From: Torreya grandis
Lineage: Eukaryota; Streptophyta; Pinopsida; Cupressales; Taxaceae
DNA length: 64,000 nt
Reading direction: 5' to 3'
Assembly: GCA_037957365.1 (NCBI GenBank)
Contig: JARHVA010000460.1
Span: 1 to 64,000 of the forward strand
Shown piece after piece: positions 61,601 through 64,000 of this stretch. A program made the position numbers and the translations under genes. Each line of letters starts with the position of its first letter. Positions within the stretch are counted from its first letter, which is position 1. The notes beneath the pieces were generated by a model. The model worked only from the letters and a program-made list of their open reading frames with translations. It searched no databases and was not told where the DNA came from.

Positions 61601-61860
61601 ATTGAGGATGAATTTATTACATGGATCCTTGTACTTTCCTATGATCCACTCCACTCTAAAGAAGATAGGAGCATGATCAAAGAGAACCAAGTCAGAATGG
61701 ATAGTGATAGTCTAGCCATTAATGTTGGAGAAGGATAAAATATTTTATTTTGAAAACATATAATGGTAAAGCCTTTTGAGCATGAATAGATCCATAACAT
61801 GATAGTTATGCCACATAAATCAAGATGTGGTATTAAATGAGTATCATCAGAAGAGATAGT
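58690..61860 (-). pseudogene. L1-type LINE ORF2 relic
   Basis: Read right to left, the end of an AP-type endonuclease domain comes first, with FDHAPIFFRVEW, the conserved 'DHAPI' site (about 61670-61640). Reverse transcriptase follows, with LINQFNTNFIPKKGD (about 60830) and the active site FVDDTFF (60243-60263, two Asp kept). A C-terminal segment has ATTHVYYFSYCPPSKASYHTL and NRDFVWSNYK (60020-59880). A zinc-finger-like RVT end has KVAHFL, CHSCQCPDSLKHLF and a Trp-Lys-Trp (about 59110-58960). Stops and frameshifts are frequent. ORF1 and the endonuclease N-terminus are missing, so it is 5' truncated at about 61860. No poly(A) tail was identified at its left end. Confidence 0.85.
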
Positions 61861-62113
61861 CGATATTTTAACCTTTTAGGACTTAGCAAATGTAAATCAT
61901 ATGTTTTTTAAATAGCTTAATATGTTAAATCAAGGTAATAATATGTAATAAATACAACTAATAAATTGTTACAAAATTGACTAACTTTTATGTTTCTAAA
62001 AATAGTAATAAATTATGTAAGTAATAACATAGATGGAAAATAATTGATATGGATGATCTGAAGGTTGGAAACTAACGTAGAGGCTAGTTTGAGTGTTAAA
62101 AATAGGATCCCAA
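61861..62113. other. AT-rich spacer, nothing recognised
   Basis: A short AT-rich interval between the LINE relic and the probable LTR to its right. Confidence 0.5.
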
Positions 62114-63099
62114 TGTTATAACCCCTCCTGAATAGTATATTCCTAATTATAAGGTAACACTATTATTAGATGTGTGGTGGTAATGTCCCTATTTTAGCGA
62201 TAGTGTCCTCTATGTAGGTTTGTCCTCAGCTTCTAGGTGCACTTATGTTTGGATATGTGAGGTCTATTTCTATGTGCATAAGTTCTAAAAACCTGCATAT
62301 TACTTATTATGACTAAATTTGTTTACAAACCTTAATCCTTCATATTTTTAGGTCATCCAATTGATACAAGATGAAAAGTGTTTTTGTTAGTGTGGTAGGC
62401 TAGATGTCCTCAACACCTCATTATGAAGAGAGTTTCCTATTTACCAATACTATGAAGAGGGATCAAGGATGATGCATTTCTTCTAGCTTAAGTGTTGGTG
62501 CAAGTGAAAGTGAATCTAGTATGCTAGTTGACTTGAGCTATTTGAATGTGCTTGAGATTGGAAATCTTTTTAATCTAAACTTGAAACTTCTATAGATGGT
62601 AATATGTAGAAGTTGGGCATAATAGGGATTGATAACATTGATTGTGCATAACTTGTTCTAGGTTTACATATGTATTTTTCATTTGATTTTCATCCAATGG
62701 TTAGAGGGATAAAAGTCATTTATATATACTTTTTTGATGTTTGTGCGGGTGCTAAAAGAGGTCTAGGTCGATCCTAGAAGGTTTTAAATTTGAAAAGATA
62801 TTAGTTTGTGAAAAAGGGAGGGAAAGGACACTAGTGACATTATTAGGACAATATCACCATGTGGTTTTACTATCCTTATTATGGAGATAATGTTTATGTG
62901 GTAGAACACTAGGCAAAAAGGGCCAAGATACAATAATAATAGTGTAGGACTACTTTAGAGATGACTAGGAATGCTTGTGGCCTACACGAAGGATAGATAA
63001 GTGTGAAAATAGGCTCTAGGATAGGTATAGGTATAAAATAGGGATAATTAGACTCATGTATCACTCTTATCGCTTGGATAAAACTTTTAGGTGGTTACA
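62114..63099 (-). repeat. Probable LTR of an element running off the right edge
   Basis: Opens TGTTATAACCCC and closes GGTTACA, imperfectly inverted ends, over about 986 bp. The bases just to its right are an extremely purine-rich tract on the minus strand, as expected next to the 3' LTR of a minus-strand element. No second copy is in the window, so this rests on the termini and the tract only. Confidence 0.4.
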
Positions 63100-63123
63100 T
63101 TCCCTCCCCCCTTCCCCCCCCTT
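63100..63123 (-). promoter_or_regulatory. Polypurine tract, G-rich
   Basis: On the minus strand this is an unbroken purine string with runs of eight, seven and three G. It is the candidate priming tract for the LTR ending at 63099 and a possible quadruplex former. Confidence 0.5.
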
Positions 63124-64000
63124 TAATCTAGAAATGTAAAAAATTGAAATGACTAGGATAAAGGAAAAATAAGCAAACCTAGAACTACCTAAGAGGTGAA
63201 GGCCATGAAGATGGGTCTGAGTATGTGAAGCATGATTCAATGCATGTACTATAAGTGAAACATACATAAATTAATCCTTACTTAAGAGATATCAAAAGCA
63301 AAGACAAAACTGGGTAAGGAAGTAAAACTGAGTAAAGGGATAAGATAAAGGAAAGGAACAAATACACCTCACTAAGTATGTGAACCAATGCATAAACCTA
63401 GTGACAATATGTGTTTTTATGTGTATATAATGATTAATTGATGAACAAATTAGACGAAGATGATGGCTTGCTCAATTCTCATGTATGGGTGGCTCAAAAT
63501 CTCAATCTAGTTTTGACTCCATCATTGCCCACCCTTGCTTGGTAGATCATGACCTTTGAATAGATTGGTTTGGATTGATGGTGTGCCCAACTCTCTCATG
63601 TAGATGGATCAATAAATAAAGTAGAATATGAATCCATAATTTCCTAACCATGTGTATTATAAGCATCTAGAAATAAAATTGCATGATATAATAGGAAATG
63701 TCTAACTGGGTATGTTGGATCTGCAACCACTTGGTATATTAGGTGGCTCTAGGCCACTTGGGAATGCCAAACACTCTAGATGAAGAAAGTCAATAAATTG
63801 GTGTGTAAACTAGAATATTATGTTAGATGTGTATAGTGTAGATAATGACATGGAATTTTTCATTCCATCTGATCAACTAGTGTGTAAATGAGCATATATA
63901 AATAATGTGTTGTACACATGCCCCCAAATATGATATCTAAGCATATGGATTATAGACCAAATTGTAAATATATATGAGGACCTATACTGAATATGGGAAT
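63124..64000. other. Unrecognised sequence at the window edge
   Basis: If 62114-63099 is a 3' LTR, this is the 3' internal part of that minus-strand element. No retroviral motif is readable in it. The minus-strand open frame 63067-63267 crosses the LTR edge and looks fortuitous. Confidence 0.4.

Noticed and set aside
1..64000. CRISPR arrays, operons, ribosome binding sites, tRNA and rRNA genes
   Set aside because: No regularly spaced short repeats and no tRNA or rRNA cores were seen. The content is plant nuclear, so bacterial features are not expected. The Met-tRNA-like strings are retroelement primer sites.

Overview
This is plant nuclear DNA from a large, repeat-rich genome. It is AT-rich and has no intact gene. 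It is packed with Ty1-copia and Ty3-gypsy LTR retrotransposons, a LINE, and decayed copies of an LRR-XII-type receptor kinase gene, a plant-specific family. Initiator-Met primer-binding sites (TGGTATCAGAGC and variants) and very old, long LTRs fit a seed plant that removes repeats slowly. A conifer or other gymnosperm is my inference, but the sequence alone does not prove it. All homology calls and identity estimates were made by eye.

Layout. 1-2939: AT-rich sequence with a (TA)n tract and a dispersed repeat. 2940-12328: minus-strand copia-like element A with 3.2 kb LTRs, a likely 5-bp target duplication, and only gag scraps inside. 12329-14395: nothing recognised. 14396-17085: a shortened second copy of the receptor-kinase locus, cut on its right by element B. 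17086-25440: minus-strand copia element B, interrupted inside gag by plus-strand element C (19147-24809). Element C has no recognisable pol. It carries a long Lys/Glu-rich reading frame, and a serine carboxypeptidase-like exon fragment lies inside its 5' LTR. 25768-31824: near-complete plus-strand copia element D, flanked by a 267-bp direct repeat and disabled by about 18 stops. 32159-47943: 15.8 kb minus-strand gypsy element E (Tat-like), with an extra RNase H-like domain upstream of RT and LTRs of very unequal length. 47944-52115: intergenic, with a 1.4 kb tandem duplication. 52116-55481: minus-strand LRR receptor-like kinase pseudogene, the most gene-like locus in the window. 55482-58690: its upstream region, with a dispersed repeat. 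58690-61860: minus-strand L1-type LINE relic. 62114-63099: probable LTR whose element would run off the right edge.

How it fits together. The receptor-kinase locus was duplicated, and the 14.4-17.1 kb copy then lost its kinase domain and most of its LRRs. Element B inserted in that copy at a site whose unoccupied counterpart is still visible near 58669. Element C then inserted into B. Element D, with LTRs about 6% different by eye, is probably the youngest insertion. The two items most worth pursuing are element C (an in-frame, 800-codon, non-retroviral coding sequence plus a carboxypeptidase fragment within an LTR) and the PR-RNaseH-RT-RNaseH-integrase order of element E.
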